Source of the DNA: Eubacteriales bacterium
GTDB taxonomy: Bacteria; Bacillota; Clostridia; Peptostreptococcales; Anaerovoracaceae
Length of the DNA: 36,718 nucleotides
Direction of reading: 5' to 3'
Assembly: GCA_029098205.1 (NCBI GenBank)
Contig: JAQXNW010000160.1
Coordinates: 1 to 36,718 of the forward strand
Made by a program: the position numbers and the translations under genes. Position 1 is the stretch's first letter; the number at the start of each line of letters is the position of its first letter. Below, piece by piece: positions 17,084 to 27,075 of the stretch. The notes beneath the pieces are model-generated. The model did not search any database. It was not told where the DNA came from and saw only the letters and a list, made by a program, of their open reading frames with translations.

Positions 17084-19478
17084 CTGAATCCTCCTCTCCG
17101 CCGCCGAACGCCTGATCCACCCGTTTCTTCGCAGAGTGAATCCATTTGTCCCGGCCTTCCTTTGTCAGAATGAGACCGAGAAGCGACGTGAATTTGTAGA
17201 AATAGCGGAAAACCGCTTCCGTCGCGATCAGGAACAGAATGAGAAGAAGAACGCATTTGCCGTTGATCGGCTGAATTCCGAAAAAGCTGCTGTGGAAAGT
17301 CAGCATATACAGGAATCCTGTCACCATAACGCTGATCATCGTAAGATGAACCCGGTTCATCGGCCTCGCAACCCGGGTAAGAATCAGAAACTCGCCCAAT
17401 GCGACCAATCCGGATGCCGCTGTTGAAATGCTGTCCTCATCGATCTTCATGATCTGCCCGAACAGAAGCAGCCCGCTTACGCTGAGAAATATCGTAATTC
17501 CCGCGGGAGCGGCCATTTTGAATACCTCTCCCAGAAAGCTTCCTTTGATTTTTTCCTTTGTCGGTTCAAATGACAGGACGAAGCTCGGAAGCCCGATCGT
17601 AAATATACTGATCAGCGTCACCTGCGACGGCTGCAGAGGATAGCGGAGTACGCTCACCATCGAGAAAATCGCGAGAAGAAGCGAGAAAATATTCTTTGTC
17701 AGATACAGAGTCGCTGTCTTCGTGATATTTCCGACCACGCGCCGCCCCTCATCCACGACGGCAGGCATCCTTCCGAAGTCGGAATCCAGCAGAACCAGCT
17801 GCGCCGCATTGGAAGCAGCCTCGCTCCCCGACGCCATCGCGATCGATGTATCCGCGTCACGGAACGCGAGGATATCGTTCACGCCGTCTCCCGTCATTCC
17901 AACGGTTTTGCCCTTTTTCTTGAGAGCGCGGACAATCATCCGCTTCTGCTCCGGCGTAACACGGCCGAATATGGTCGTGTCCAGAACCGCCTTGTCGATT
18001 TCCTTCTGGCTTTTCAGCGTCCGCGCGTCGACATACCGATCCGCGTTTTCAATTCCCGCTTCTTCCGCCACTTTTGAAACAGTAACCGGATTATCGCCGG
18101 ATATGACCTTCACCTCTACACCGTTCCCCGCGAAATAGCGGAACGTTTTCGGCGCGGCCTTCCGGATCGGGTTTTTAAGGCAGATGAGAGCGACCGGGTA
18201 GATTTCCCCGTTCACAGGACCTCCTGCGGGATCGTCCTCCGCGATCGCGAACGCCAGCACACGGAATCCTTCCTCGCTGTAAGATTCAATTTTCTCTCCA
18301 TACGAATCGTAATACGGCCCCAATACGTATTCCGGAGCGCCGAGAATACAACAGCCGTCCTCAAATAAAGCGGAGGAGTACTTATATTTTGAAGAAAATC
18401 CGGTGACCTGCAGCGCCTTTCTGCCCGAAGCGTCCGTAAAACAGGCCTGCATTGCTTCCATTGTGATGTTGTCCGGCTCCATGTTCGCGCAGAAATCCGA
18501 AATAATCTGCCGTACCTTCCGTTCGCTCGCACCTTCCGCCAGAATGTGGAATTCTTCCACTTCCATGGAATTCTCCGTGATCGTACCGGTCTTGTCCACG
18601 CAGAGCACATCAACTCTGGCCAGCGTCTCGATGCAGCGCATATTCTGCACCAGAACTTTCTTTCTGGCAAGATTCACCGTACTTACGATCATCGCGCCAC
18701 TCGCCATCATGAACAGTCCTTCCGGAAGCATGCCGAGAACTGCCGCCACCATACTTGTGACACTGCTTTCAAAGCTCTGCCCCATCACATGGTACTGCTG
18801 GTAAAATAAAATGATGCCGATCGGGATAATTAAAATCCCGATCACAATCAGCATCCGGTCCAGCGAACGGACCATCTTGGAGCGGGTATCGTGCTTCCCG
18901 GTTTTTGTCGCCTCGACCGTCAGCTTGTTGATATACGAATTTTTTCCGACCGCCGTAAGCCTCGCCGCGCATTTTCCGGACACGACAAAGCTCCCTGAGT
19001 ACAATCCGTCCCCAGGGCTCTTTTCAATTTCATCCGACTCTCCGGTAATCAGAGACTCATTCACCTGCACAGAGCCTTCCAGCACTTCCGCGTCCGCCGG
19101 AATCCGGTTTCCTGCGGAAAGAACAATCACATCGTCCAGAACCAGCTGCTCCGAAGGGACCTCCGTAGAGATTCCGTCCCTGTAAACCGCAACACGCGGC
19201 ATCGCCTTAAACTTCAAGCTGTCCAGAGCCTGCTTGGATTTTATCGCCTGCAGAATTCCAATGACCGTATTCACGACGACAATGATCATGAACGTAAGAT
19301 CTCTGTAGGATCCGACCAGAATCAGAAGAACCGCCAGAACCGTAAAAATCAGATTGAAGTAGGTCAGCACATTCTCCCGGATAATCTTTTTGACCGAACC
19401 GGTGGACGTATCTACTTCTTCATTTACCTGTCCCTTTGCCGTCCGGCTCTGAACCTCCGAAGCCGTAAGTCCTGTCAT
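17073..19478 (-). CDS. Cation-translocating P-type ATPase
   Basis: DKTGTITENS phosphorylation motif, TGES-like LITGESDEIEK, MTGDGVNDILAFRDADTSIAM hinge, multiple TM segments. Confidence 0.95.
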   Translation of the reverse strand: MTGLTASEVQSRTAKGQVNEEVDTSTGSVKKIIRENVLTYFNLIFTVLAVLLILVGSYRDLTFMIIVVVNTVIGILQAIKSKQALDSLKFKAMPRVAVYRDGISTEVPSEQLVLDDVIVLSAGNRIPADAEVLEGSVQVNESLITGESDEIEKSPGDGLYSGSFVVSGKCAARLTAVGKNSYINKLTVEATKTGKHDTRSKMVRSLDRMLIVIGILIIPIGIILFYQQYHVMGQSFESSVTSMVAAVLGMLPEGLFMMASGAMIVSTVNLARKKVLVQNMRCIETLARVDVLCVDKTGTITENSMEVEEFHILAEGASERKVRQIISDFCANMEPDNITMEAMQACFTDASGRKALQVTGFSSKYKYSSALFEDGCCILGAPEYVLGPYYDSYGEKIESYSEEGFRVLAFAIAEDDPAGGPVNGEIYPVALICLKNPIRKAAPKTFRYFAGNGVEVKVISGDNPVTVSKVAEEAGIENADRYVDARTLKSQKEIDKAVLDTTIFGRVTPEQKRMIVRALKKKGKTVGMTGDGVNDILAFRDADTSIAMASGSEAASNAAQLVLLDSDFGRMPAVVDEGRRVVGNITKTATLYLTKNIFSLLLAIFSMVSVLRYPLQPSQVTLISIFTIGLPSFVLSFEPTKEKIKGSFLGEVFKMAAPAGITIFLSVSGLLLFGQIMKIDEDSISTAASGLVALGEFLILTRVARPMNRVHLTMISVMVTGFLYMLTFHSSFFGIQPINGKCVLLLILFLIATEAVFRYFYKFTSLLGLILTKEGRDKWIHSAKKRVDQAFGGGEEDSDEE

Positions 19479-19498
19479 GAACGAACCGCTCCTCCCTT

Positions 19499-20047
19499 CT
19501 ACACGCCCAGAATCTCCCGCGCGAGCCTCAGGAAATCCTCCCGTATAATCTTCGGATCCGTCTCTTCATACAAATACGCGCGGAAAATCACGCCGGCATA
19601 TACGCCGGTCAGATCCGTCATGATATCGTTCCGCTCCTGATCCGTGAGCTCCTTGCCGAGATCGTTTTTCATCTTCTGATCCAACGCCTGATACAGAGTC
19701 CTTCCGCGTTCTGAACTTACAATCGTGGAAAGCTCTGTCATAGTCAGAAGCAGATTGCTCTCCAGGTTTTCCATATGATGGAGGAACAGATCCAGAATCC
19801 GTTCTGTCCCCGCCGATTTCAGATTGCAGTAATACCGATACGATTCTTCGAAATCCGATTCCATAACAGATTCCATCAGACTCTGCATGGATGGGAAATG
19901 ATTAAAGACCGTCGTCCTCGACATGTCTGCTTTATCCGCGACATCCTGATAGGTAATTTTCGAAGCGCCCTTCTCCATCATGACCTCCCGTGCGGCCTTT
20001 ATGATCAGTTCCCTGTTCTGTGCTTTCTTTCCCCAAACTTTCGCCAT
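19499..20047 (-). CDS. TetR-family transcriptional regulator
   Basis: NRELIIKAAREVMMEKGASKITYQDVADKADMSRTTVFNHFPS; SD AAGGAG before ATG at 20047. Confidence 0.9.
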   Translation of the reverse strand: MAKVWGKKAQNRELIIKAAREVMMEKGASKITYQDVADKADMSRTTVFNHFPSMQSLMESVMESDFEESYRYYCNLKSAGTERILDLFLHHMENLESNLLLTMTELSTIVSSERGRTLYQALDQKMKNDLGKELTDQERNDIMTDLTGVYAGVIFRAYLYEETDPKIIREDFLRLAREILGV

Positions 20048-20148
20048 ATATGTTCTCCTTGTCAAAGAAGGCGACCATAAAAGTTCAGCATGAGTTTCCG
20101 AAACTAGCAAGGATGATATGTGTACGAACCCAGCTTCGTCTTATGCTC

Positions 20149-20180
20149 CTGCCGGCGGCTCCACCAAGTGCCGCCGGCAG
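20149..20180. terminator. Strong GC-rich hairpin after tyrS, no clear T-run
   Basis: CTGCCGGCGGC-10nt-GCCGCCGGCAG perfect 11-bp stem. Confidence 0.5.
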
Positions 20181-20185
20181 ATACT

Positions 20186-21517
20186 CTATTTAATTACTAA
20201 CCGAATAACCTTTTTCTTTCCCTTGCGGAGAATCAGCTCTCCGTCCGTGAAATCGCCTGCTTTCAGTGAAAGCCTCGGATCGGTCACCTTCTCGTCATCA
20301 ATCGTGACACCGCCCTGTTCCACGGTTCTTCTGGCGTCTCCATTGCTGGACGCGAATCCCACTTCCTTAAGAATCGACAGAAGTCCTTTGCCATCGCCTT
20401 CAAAGTCGGACGCTGCATATTCCTTCTTCGGGATGTTCTCAGAATCCGGTCCGCCGCCGAAAGCAGCCCGCGCCGCCTTCTGCGCTTTCTCCGCTTCTTC
20501 TTTTCAGTGCACCATCTTCGTCACTTCGTAAGCCAGCGTTTCTTTCGCGATATTGATTTCCGAACCCTGCAGCGCAGAAAGCCTCCGGACCTCGTCCATC
20601 GGAAGGAAGGTCAGCATGCGGAGACATTTCTCCACATCCGCGTCGCCCACATTCCGCCAGTACTGATAGAACTCATACGGGGACGTCCGTTCCGGAGACA
20701 GCCAGAGAGCGCCCTTTCCGGTCTTTCCCATCTTTTTGCCTTCGCTGTTCGTAAGAAGGGCAAACGTCATGCCGTAGACTTCTTTCCCAACTTCCTTCCG
20801 CGTAAGATCGATTCCGGCGATGATGTTCGACCACTGGTCGTTCCCGCCGAATTCCATCTTCACATCGAAGTCCCGCGCCATAACCATGAAGTCATAGCCC
20901 TGCATCAGCATATATCCGAATTCGAAGAACGAAAGTCCGTTTTCCCTGGCCATTCTCTGCTTGAACGCCTCGGAGCGGAGCATCTGATTTACATTGAAAT
21001 CTTTGCCGATCGTCCGCATGAATTCCACGAAATTAAGGTTCCGGAGCCATGCCCCGTTATTCACGCTGACGGCTTTCCCCGGAAGCGGCTCTCTGTTCTC
21101 GTGGCCGGGAACGAAAACGCCTCCGTTCCCTTCATATTTCCATCCGTCGTCAAAGGGCAGGAACTGATCGAACAATTTCTTGAACTGCGCGCAGTTATAA
21201 TCGATCGTCTCGACATCCATAAGCTTGCGCATATCCGTTCTTCCGGACGGATCGCCGATCATTCCCGTACCGCCGCCGATCAGTGCGACCGGCGTATGTC
21301 CGTACTTAAGCATGTAGGACAGAATGATAATCTGCATGAAATGACCGACATGCAGACAGTCCGCCGTCGGGTCAAAGCCGATATAGAATTTAATTTTTTC
21401 TGTCGCAAGAAGCTTCCGGACCGCTTCCTCATCGGTCACCTGCTCCACGAATCCTCTTTCCTTCAGAACGTCGAATACATTATCGTACGTGCTGACAGAA
21501 TCCGGAATTGTAATCAT
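20186..21517 (-). CDS. tyrS: Tyrosyl-tRNA synthetase with in-frame TGA at 20504-20506
   Basis: [33 protein letters not shown]; after KMVH-TGA the same frame continues [34 protein letters not shown]...[56 protein letters not shown] (S4 domain). Confidence 0.92.
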
Positions 21518-21540
21518 ATTCCTGTTTTCCTCTCTCTTCT

Positions 21541-22170
21541 CTATTTTGTTCCGTAAAGACGGTCCCCGGCATCCCCCAGTCCCGGCAGGATATACGCGTT
21601 CTCATTCAGCTTTTCGTCCATCGCAGCAATGAAGACGTTTACATCCGGATGCGCTTCGGTCAACGTTTTAATTCCTTCCGGCGCCGCAATCAGACAAAGA
21701 AAACTGATTTTCTTCGCGCCGCGTTTCTTGATGGCATCAATCGCTGCAACCGCGCTCCCGCCGGTAGCCAGCATCGGATCCAGCACAAACACTTCCCGCC
21801 TGTCAATATCCTTCGGAAGCTTGCAGTAGTATTCCACCGGTTCATGGCTGTCCGGATCCCGGTACATCCCGACAAAGCCAACCTTCGCATTCGGAACCAG
21901 CGCCAGCATCCCTTCTACAAATCCGAGTCCCGCCCGGAGAATCGGAACGATCGCGATATCTTCGCCGTCCAGCATATTCACCTTCGTGCGGCACATCGGC
22001 GTCTCAATCTCCACTTCCTTAAGCGGAAGATTCCGGGTCGCCTCAAACCCCATAAGCATCGCTACCTCTGTCGCAAGCTCCCTGAACTCCTTCACCGTCG
22101 TATCTTTTTTCCGCATCAGCGCCACCTTATGCTGAATCAGCGGATGATCAAATACATAGACTCTTCCCAT
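21541..22170 (-). CDS. upp: Uracil phosphoribosyltransferase
   Basis: [42 protein letters not shown]...[19 protein letters not shown]...[17 protein letters not shown] extends to 22200. Confidence 0.97.
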   Translation of the reverse strand: MGRVYVFDHPLIQHKVALMRKKDTTVKEFRELATEVAMLMGFEATRNLPLKEVEIETPMCRTKVNMLDGEDIAIVPILRAGLGFVEGMLALVPNAKVGFVGMYRDPDSHEPVEYYCKLPKDIDRREVFVLDPMLATGGSAVAAIDAIKKRGAKKISFLCLIAAPEGIKTLTEAHPDVNVFIAAMDEKLNENAYILPGLGDAGDRLYGTK

Positions 22171-22243
22171 GTCCATCCTGCCTTTCGTATTGTCTACCAC
22201 GCTGCAGTCTCCTGCTCCTGTCTTTTTCTCTCAAGACCGGATT

Positions 22244-22675
22244 TTACATCTCATCCAGCATCTTCACGCGCTTCTCATGATGTCCGCCGAGAAATTCTGC
22301 ATTCAGCCAGGCATCCGTCATCTGAATCGCAAACTCCGTAGGAATCAGGCGTCCGCCCATCGCCAGCATGTTCGCGTTATTATGCTGTTTCGCAAGCTTC
22401 GCCATCTCAACCGACGTTACAAGCGCGCAACGGACTCCCTTTACCTTATTCGCCGCCATGGAAATGCCGATCCCCGAGCCGCAGAATACCATGCCGAGAT
22501 CACCCTTTCCTGCCATGAGCGCCTGTCCCGCCTTCTGTCCGTAAACCGGATAGTCAACCGGATCCGTCGAATCGCATCCGACGTCATAGATATCATAGCC
22601 CATATCCTTAAGGTGCGCCGCAACCTTCATCTTAAGTTCATACCCCGCGTGATCGCTTCCGATTACAATCGTCAT
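22244..22675 (-). CDS. rpiB: Ribose-5-phosphate isomerase B
   Basis: IGSDHAGYELK, DVGCDSTDPVDYPVYG, CGSGIGISMAANKVKGVRCAL. Confidence 0.95.
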   Translation of the reverse strand: MTIVIGSDHAGYELKMKVAAHLKDMGYDIYDVGCDSTDPVDYPVYGQKAGQALMAGKGDLGMVFCGSGIGISMAANKVKGVRCALVTSVEMAKLAKQHNNANMLAMGGRLIPTEFAIQMTDAWLNAEFLGGHHEKRVKMLDEM

Positions 22676-22765
22676 AACTGCTCCTTTCCGGAAGGCATGC
22701 TCTTCTGCCTTCTTCTGCCCGCGAAAACAAGTAAAAATAATATATTCAACCGCGCCTGACAGCGC

Positions 22766-23767
22766 TTATACATGAATAATATGAAAGCCGGAGGATTTCA
22801 GCATCCGGTTCATCACGGAAAATCCAAGGCCCTCCTCCGGGAGCGCCGATGCCAGAATCACTTCAATGCCGTCCCGGTCCGCCTTCCGAAGATCCGCGAA
22901 GAAATACCTCGCTGCTTCTCTTTCATGCGCCTCGTCAAAGAAAAGGACCCTCACTTTCTGTCCCGCTTCTTCTCTCCGTTTCTGCTCCGCGAGAATCGCC
23001 TTCCGCACATTCTCCGGATCCCCGTCAAAAAGAATCATCTCCGCGTCCGGCGCGTAATGCTTGTATTTCTGTCCCGGCGCCTTCGGATGAAAATCGTCCC
23101 TCGACGGATCCGGTCTCTGGTTCAGCGTCGGATCGAGAAGCACGGGCTTTCCAAGAGCCTCTTCAAAATCTCTCTTTGTCAGAAATCCAGGCCGGAGAAT
23201 CATCGGAGAAGCCCCCGTCATATCGATCACCGTCGACTCAATGCCGACATCGCAGGGACCATCGTCGATCACAGCTTCGATTCGCCCGTCAAAGTCATCC
23301 AGCACATGCTGCGCCTCCGTCGGGCTTGGCTTTCCGGAAATATTCGCAGACGGCGCCGCGATCGGAAGCCCCGACCTCCGGATCAGTTCACTCGCGCCCT
23401 TTCCTCTGGGCATCCGGATTCCGACCGTATCCAGTCCGCCGGTCGTAACGTCCGGAATTTTCGGATCCCTCTTTACGATCATCGTCATCGGGCCCGGCCA
23501 GAATACCGCTGCCAGCGTCCGTATATCCTCTGTAATTTCCAGACAAAGCCCTTTCAGCTCTTCGATCTGAGAAATATGCACAATCGACGGATTATCCGCC
23601 GGTCTTCCCTTCACCTGATAGATTTTACGCACCGCCTCCGGATTCAAAGCGTCCGCGCCCAGTCCATAAACTGTTTCCGTCGGGAACGCCACAAGACCGC
23701 CGCTCCGGATAATCTCCGCGGCGATGTCCAGATCTTCATCTGAAGTACTCAGCACCTTCGTCTTCAT
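22766..23767 (-). CDS. tsaC: L-threonylcarbamoyladenylate synthase (Sua5/YwlC type)
   Basis: GGLVAFPTETVYGLGADALN, KGRPADNPSIVHI, PSANISGKPSPT; C-terminal Sua5 domain. Confidence 0.93.
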   Translation of the reverse strand: MKTKVLSTSDEDLDIAAEIIRSGGLVAFPTETVYGLGADALNPEAVRKIYQVKGRPADNPSIVHISQIEELKGLCLEITEDIRTLAAVFWPGPMTMIVKRDPKIPDVTTGGLDTVGIRMPRGKGASELIRRSGLPIAAPSANISGKPSPTEAQHVLDDFDGRIEAVIDDGPCDVGIESTVIDMTGASPMILRPGFLTKRDFEEALGKPVLLDPTLNQRPDPSRDDFHPKAPGQKYKHYAPDAEMILFDGDPENVRKAILAEQKRREEAGQKVRVLFFDEAHEREAARYFFADLRKADRDGIEVILASALPEEGLGFSVMNRMLKSSGFHIIHV

Positions 23768-23783
23768 CAGCTCACTCCCGCTC

Positions 23784-24848
23784 TTAAAATTCATTCATTT
23801 TCTTCGCCTGATCATCCGTCGTCAGCGCGTCGATGATTTCATCGAGGTCGCCGTCGAGAATCTGGTCCAGCTTATACAGCGTAAGATTGATACGGTGATC
23901 CGTCACACGGCTCTGCGGGAAATTGTAGGTGCGGATCCGTTCGCTCCTGTCGCCGGTTCCAACCTGTCCGCGCCGTTCCGCCGCGATTTTCTCATTCTGC
24001 TCCTGCATCATTTTGTCGTAGACACGGGACTTCAGAACCTTCATCGCTTTCTCACGGTTCTTGATCTGCGATTTCTCATCCTGGCATGTTACAACGATTC
24101 CCGTCGGGATATGCGTCATCCGGACTGCGGAATCCGTTGTATTTACGCACTGTCCGCCGTTTCCGGACGCGCGGTACACATCCACCTTCACGTCGTTCGG
24201 ATCGATGTTAACCTCTACATCGTCCACTTCCGGAAGAACCGCGACCGTCGCCGCCGATGTCTGCACTCTCCCGGAGCTCTCCGTCTCCGGAACCCGCTGC
24301 ACGCGGTGCACGCCGCTCTCGAATTTCATGCGGGAATACGCGCCCTTTCCCTTAATCAGAACCTCGGCTTCCTTTATGCCGCCAAGACCCGTCTCATTCG
24401 CGTCCATAACCTCCGCCTTATAGTGGTGGCGCTCCGCGTAGCGAAGATACATCCGGAGTAGATCTCCCCCGAACAAAGCCGCTTCTTCTCCGCCGGTTCC
24501 AGCACGGATTTCCAGAATTACGTTCTTCTCATCGTTCGGGTCCTTCGGAATCATAAGGACTTTCAGCTCCGACGCGATCTGATCTCTCTTCTTCTCCTGT
24601 TCGGAAAGCTCCGCCTTCGCCATATCGCGGAGCTCTTCATCGGATTCCTCGTCGAGCATCTGCTTGGCAAAGGCGATTTCTTCCTCTGCCTTCTGATATT
24701 CCTGATATTTCTGCACAATGGGCTCCATCTCGCCCATTTCTTTCATATGCTTCTGCCAAACCGACTGATTCGCGATCACTTCCGGATCCGCGACGATCTT
24801 CGTGAGCTCGTGATACTTATCGACCACCGATCCCAGTTTTTCAAACAT
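23784..24848 (-). CDS. prfA: Peptide chain release factor 1
   Basis: [46 protein letters not shown] (GGQ); ATG at 24848 preceded by GGAGGAATAT. Confidence 0.97.
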   Translation of the reverse strand: MFEKLGSVVDKYHELTKIVADPEVIANQSVWQKHMKEMGEMEPIVQKYQEYQKAEEEIAFAKQMLDEESDEELRDMAKAELSEQEKKRDQIASELKVLMIPKDPNDEKNVILEIRAGTGGEEAALFGGDLLRMYLRYAERHHYKAEVMDANETGLGGIKEAEVLIKGKGAYSRMKFESGVHRVQRVPETESSGRVQTSAATVAVLPEVDDVEVNIDPNDVKVDVYRASGNGGQCVNTTDSAVRMTHIPTGIVVTCQDEKSQIKNREKAMKVLKSRVYDKMMQEQNEKIAAERRGQVGTGDRSERIRTYNFPQSRVTDHRINLTLYKLDQILDGDLDEIIDALTTDDQAKKMNEF

Positions 24849-24943
24849 ATATTCCTCCAAATGGATGCTTATTGCGATTTCTAAACAATTAGTTTAACAT
24901 AATCGCAAAAAATCAGCAATCTGCACTCTTTCACTATTCATAT

Positions 24944-25732
24944 CTATAGGGAGATTCTTTCTCCGTCTTCCGGAATCCGAAGCCGGTCCGAAAAGCCTTT
25001 CTCCTCCGCATACGCCCGAAGGTCCGCCTTCGAAAGCATATAATGATTCAAAGACTCCATATGACTTGCGATGATCACCGCTCCGGGAGCCGCAGCAGCG
25101 ATATTCCGGACGCCTTCTTTCCCCATGATCAGCGGCGGATACCCATAGACCAGATTTTCTCCGGCATTCGCGACGATCACTTCCGGCTGATGCGTGCGGA
25201 CCGCCTCTTCCACCGGCGGATACCAGACAGTATCTCCGGTCACATACAGCGTCTTCTCACCCGGACAATGGAAGACAGCGCCGCAGGCTGGGCCGGACAT
25301 TTCCGCCATCTTTCCTTCACTGTGCTGCGCCGGGATCCGGTAAATCCGAATATTTCCTTCGAAGCCCTCTCCGCACGGAACCTCCGCCGGACATCCGTCT
25401 TCCAGCGCCGTCACACAGGTGAATCCGTACTTCGAACGTATTTTTTCCTCCTCATCCTCATTCTGTATAAAAATCGGAAGGTCCTTATCGAGAAGCTCCG
25501 CCGCGGCGCGGTCAAAATGATCCCGGTGAAGATGCGTAATGATCACATAATCCGGATGTATCAGCTCCGAAGCCGCGCAGGGAAGATCCGCCAGCGGATT
25601 CCGAAGTTCCTGCCGGGGAGAATTCGGAAAAGGCTTCTGCGATCCCTTTCCGCCCAGCATCGGATCCAGCAGGAATTCTTTCCCTCCATAGGTTATATAG
25701 AGCGTCGCGTTTCGAATCTGCCTGATAATCAT
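24944..25732 (-). CDS. MBL-fold metallo-hydrolase (UlaG-like)
   Basis: YVIITHLHRDHFDRAA metal-binding motif, VTGDTVWYPPV, IIASHMESLNH. Confidence 0.85.
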   Translation of the reverse strand: MIIRQIRNATLYITYGGKEFLLDPMLGGKGSQKPFPNSPRQELRNPLADLPCAASELIHPDYVIITHLHRDHFDRAAAELLDKDLPIFIQNEDEEEKIRSKYGFTCVTALEDGCPAEVPCGEGFEGNIRIYRIPAQHSEGKMAEMSGPACGAVFHCPGEKTLYVTGDTVWYPPVEEAVRTHQPEVIVANAGENLVYGYPPLIMGKEGVRNIAAAAPGAVIIASHMESLNHYMLSKADLRAYAEEKGFSDRLRIPEDGERISL

Positions 25733-25810
25733 TTCGCACCTCCTTGCATTATTATTTTAATTATACCATGAGACCCTTCCGACCGGACGCATATTCCGGC
25801 CGTCCGATAT

Positions 25811-25841
25811 AAAAAAAGGACCCCACCGGCCGGTGAGGTCC
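25811..25841 (-). terminator. Terminator after rpmE
   Basis: Minus strand GGACCTCACCGG-CCGGTGGGGTCC-TTTTTTT. Confidence 0.85.
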
Positions 25842-25861
25842 TAATTTCTCTGCGCTTATGA

Positions 25862-26062
25862 TCAGTCGATACCGTACTTCTTCTTGAACTTCTCGACACG
25901 TCCGCCTCTGTTCGCGAACTTCTGCTGTCCTGTAAAGAACGGATGACACGCTGAGCAGACGTCAAGCTTCATTTCCGGCTTGAGCGACTTCGTCATAAAT
26001 GTGTTTCCGCATGCGCAAGTAACTTTACAGTCCACATACTTGGGATGGATTCCTTCCTTCAT
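25862..26062 (-). CDS. rpmE: 50S ribosomal protein L31
   Basis: [26 protein letters not shown]...[32 protein letters not shown]. Confidence 0.97.
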   Translation of the reverse strand: MKEGIHPKYVDCKVTCACGNTFMTKSLKPEMKLDVCSACHPFFTGQQKFANRGGRVEKFKKKYGID

Positions 26063-26157
26063 GCTTAAAACCTTCTTTCCTTCCAAGGCATCTGCCCTGT
26101 TCGTATCTCTGCATTCTTCTGCAGCCTATATAGAATAGCACACGGCATCGGATTCCG

Positions 26158-27075
26158 TCAAGAAAAATCGGACTTAACTTTCTTTCTGGCAAAGACAACC
26201 CGATCCAGCCCCGCGAGATCCGGAATGCAGCGGATATCCGCATACGCGCCCGTCTGCTCCAGAAGCGCTTCCACGTCCTCTTTCTGGTCGGATCCGATTT
26301 CGAGAAGGAGAAGACCCTCTTTCCGCAGAAATTCCGGCGCTTCCTTCGCGATCCTCCGGTAGAAATCCAGACCGTCGCTTCCTCCGTCCAGAGCCATCAT
26401 CGGCTCATGCTCCCGGATTTCCCGCTGCAGTGTCGGGATCACACTGCTCCTGACATACGGCGGATTCGATACGATCATATCAAACGTTTTCTTCCGGAAT
26501 CTCCCACGAAACGGCGTAAACAGATCTCCCTGCACGGCTTCCGCGTTCACCCCGTTCTTCTGGGCATTTGTTTTCGCGATTTTCAAAGCGGATTCGGATA
26601 AATCAGAGAGCGTCACCTTTGCCTTCGGAACCAGCTTTCCAATGCTGATTCCGACAGCGCCGCTTCCGCAGCAGACATCCGCAACATCCGGATTTTTCCG
26701 GATCTTTCCGTCCAGCTTTGTACCGTCTGCAAACGTTCTGTCTTTCAAAAGCGAGATCGCGTTCTCCGCAAGGATCTCCGTATCCTGCCGGGGGATAAGC
26801 ACATCCGGCGTTACGACAAAGGGAAGGCCCATGAACTCTTGCGATCCGACGATGTACTGGAGCGGTTCTCCCTTCGACCGTCTGTCGAGTAGCGCAAAAT
26901 ATTTATCGATCGGTTCCTCTGACAGCATAATCTGATACTCCATAAACAGCCGTTTTCTCGGCATATTCATCATATAACAGTAGAGCTCCTTACTGTCATT
27001 CGCCGCATCCGGAATTCCGCATTTCCGAAGCTGCTTCTCGCCCAGCGCGAGAAGCTCCTTCACTCTCATGCTCAT
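26158..27075 (-). CDS. prmC: Peptide chain release factor N5-glutamine methyltransferase
   Basis: DVCCGSGAVGISIGKL, MIVSNPPYV; ATG at 27075 preceded by GGAGGATCGATTTCA. Confidence 0.94.
   Translation of the reverse strand: MSMRVKELLALGEKQLRKCGIPDAANDSKELYCYMMNMPRKRLFMEYQIMLSEEPIDKYFALLDRRSKGEPLQYIVGSQEFMGLPFVVTPDVLIPRQDTEILAENAISLLKDRTFADGTKLDGKIRKNPDVADVCCGSGAVGISIGKLVPKAKVTLSDLSESALKIAKTNAQKNGVNAEAVQGDLFTPFRGRFRKKTFDMIVSNPPYVRSSVIPTLQREIREHEPMMALDGGSDGLDFYRRIAKEAPEFLRKEGLLLLEIGSDQKEDVEALLEQTGAYADIRCIPDLAGLDRVVFARKKVKSDFS

Noticed and set aside
15767-17173. 468-aa plus-strand ORF spanning rplM and the coiled-coil gene
   Set aside because: Antisense to confident ribosomal protein genes; low-complexity Leu/Phe/Ser/Arg composition typical of a shadow ORF.
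20504-20506. TGA as selenocysteine or genome-wide recoded codon
   Set aside because: TyrRS has no Sec site, no selenocysteine context was seen, and TGA is the normal stop of other genes here (e.g. 3634 and 6709), so global recoding is not supported.
20507-23743. Large plus-strand ORFs (349, 230 and 323 aa) opposite tyrS, upp and tsaC
   Set aside because: Shadow ORFs opposite clear housekeeping genes.
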